This document shows positions 63,677-64,000 of a stretch of 64,000 nt of DNA, piece after piece. Source of the stretch: Mycobacterium sp. SMC-2 (lineage in GTDB: Bacteria > Actinomycetota > Actinomycetes > Mycobacteriales > Mycobacteriaceae); NCBI RefSeq assembly GCF_025263485.1, contig NZ_CP079863.1, forward strand, positions 5,208,001 through 5,272,000. The letters are read 5' to 3'. The notes under the pieces are model-generated. The model made no database searches, was not told where the DNA came from, and saw only the letters and a program-made list of their open reading frames with translations. The translations under genes were made by a program, and so were the position numbers. Each line of letters begins with the position of its first letter. Position 1 is the first letter of the stretch.

Positions 63677-64000
63677 CTATGCGGCCGGGGCGGTGGCCAG
63701 GTGCTGGCGCTGCGGCTCGCTACGGTAGCGCGACGGCTTGCCGTCGATCTTGCAGAGCCGCCACATGAGCCGCGCGGACCGCGTCTCCATCAGCCCGGTG
63801 TCGTGGGCGAGCATCCGTACGTCACCGAACATGTCGCTGAGCCACTTTCGCGATTCCGGCGACCGGAAGAAGAGCTCCTTTTTCACCTCGCGCGGGATAT
63901 CGAACTCCTGCCAGAACGCCTTGGGCGGCACCACGATCGCCCGGCACAAAACCTTCATCGTCAGGGGCAGGTACAGCGCCGTCCAGAATCGCTGACGGCG
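63677..64000 (-). CDS. diiron oxygenase-like protein (partial)
   Basis: Only the C-terminal 107 residues are in the window; the frame is open to the right edge. They read FWTALYLPLTMKVLCRAIV, then FDIPREVKKELFFRSPESRK and SARLMWRLCKIDGKPSRYR. The position next to fprB matches Rv0885 (340 residues), a protein of the AurF-like p-aminobenzoate N-oxygenase family. The metal ligands lie outside the window, so the assignment rests on gene order and C-terminal resemblance. Confidence 0.6.
   Translation of the reverse strand, partial: RRQRFWTALYLPLTMKVLCRAIVVPPKAFWQEFDIPREVKKELFFRSPESRKWLSDMFGDVRMLAHDTGLMETRSARLMWRLCKIDGKPSRYRSEPQRQHLATAPAA

Overview
The window is GC-rich chromosomal DNA from a slow-growing Mycobacterium, probably of the M. 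avium complex or a close relative. The reasons are the codon usage and a run of near-identical mycobacterial proteins (LigD, Ku, PstS3/PstC2/PstA1, MntH, CtpE, EchA6, AccD3, PrrA/PrrB, GltA2, CitA, FprB). Their order follows, in inverted orientation, the M. tuberculosis block that I remember as Rv0941c down to Rv0885. Rv names are homology calls made from memory, not search results.

Layout. 1-5.6 kb: a STAS/ATPase-like anti-sigma protein, an F420-type oxidoreductase behind a KstR-type operator, a crotonase, an IS110-family insertion element and a SAM methyltransferase. 5.6-15.6 kb: a fumarylacetoacetase/metallo-beta-lactamase fusion and the NHEJ genes ligD and ku, which are separated by a four-gene sugar-alcohol cassette. 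15.6-20 kb: a phosphate transporter locus (pstA1, pstC2 and two tandem pstS3-type lipoproteins) with no ATPase gene. 20-24.7 kb: an SDR and a reductase behind a second KstR-type site, then mntH, a gamma-glutamylcyclotransferase-like gene and a second luciferase-like oxidoreductase. 24.7-30.7 kb: genes resembling the M. tuberculosis dormancy cluster (CapA, a phosphoribosyltransferase-hydrolase fusion, small proteins) plus a PolX-type polymerase. 30.8-31.7 kb: tRNA-Arg(CCT) beside a decayed IS481-type element and small genes. 31.7-39.9 kb: a secreted DUF4185 protein, an MHS-type transporter, thiolase, carotenoid oxygenase, glyoxalase-fold and membrane proteins, and a toxin-antitoxin pair. 39.9-47.3 kb: ctpE, two hydrolases, echA6 and divergent accD3. 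47.3-54 kb: a TetR regulator and flavin monooxygenase with shared operators, a glycosyltransferase/debranching-enzyme operon under a CIRCE-like element, and an MFS transporter. 54-64 kb: prrA-prrB, a DUF2630 protein, a phytoene-dehydrogenase-like enzyme that seems to start at CTG, gltA2, pdxH, citA, a glyoxalase-fold protein, fprB and a partial diiron oxygenase-like gene.

How the genes fit together. Much of the window is lipid and central carbon metabolism (KstR-type sites, crotonases, thiolase, AccD3, EchA6, two citrate synthases) and stress or dormancy physiology (NHEJ, PolX, phosphate and manganese uptake, the DosR-like island, PrrAB). Accessory insertions sit in a conserved backbone: the IS110 element, the polyol cassette between ligD and ku, and the IS remnant next to tRNA-Arg. 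Several genes present at this locus in M. tuberculosis are absent here (pknD, pstS2, pstB, pstS1, pstC1, pstA2, the ompA/arf cluster, Rv0888). No CRISPR array, prophage, PE/PPE gene or rRNA was seen.
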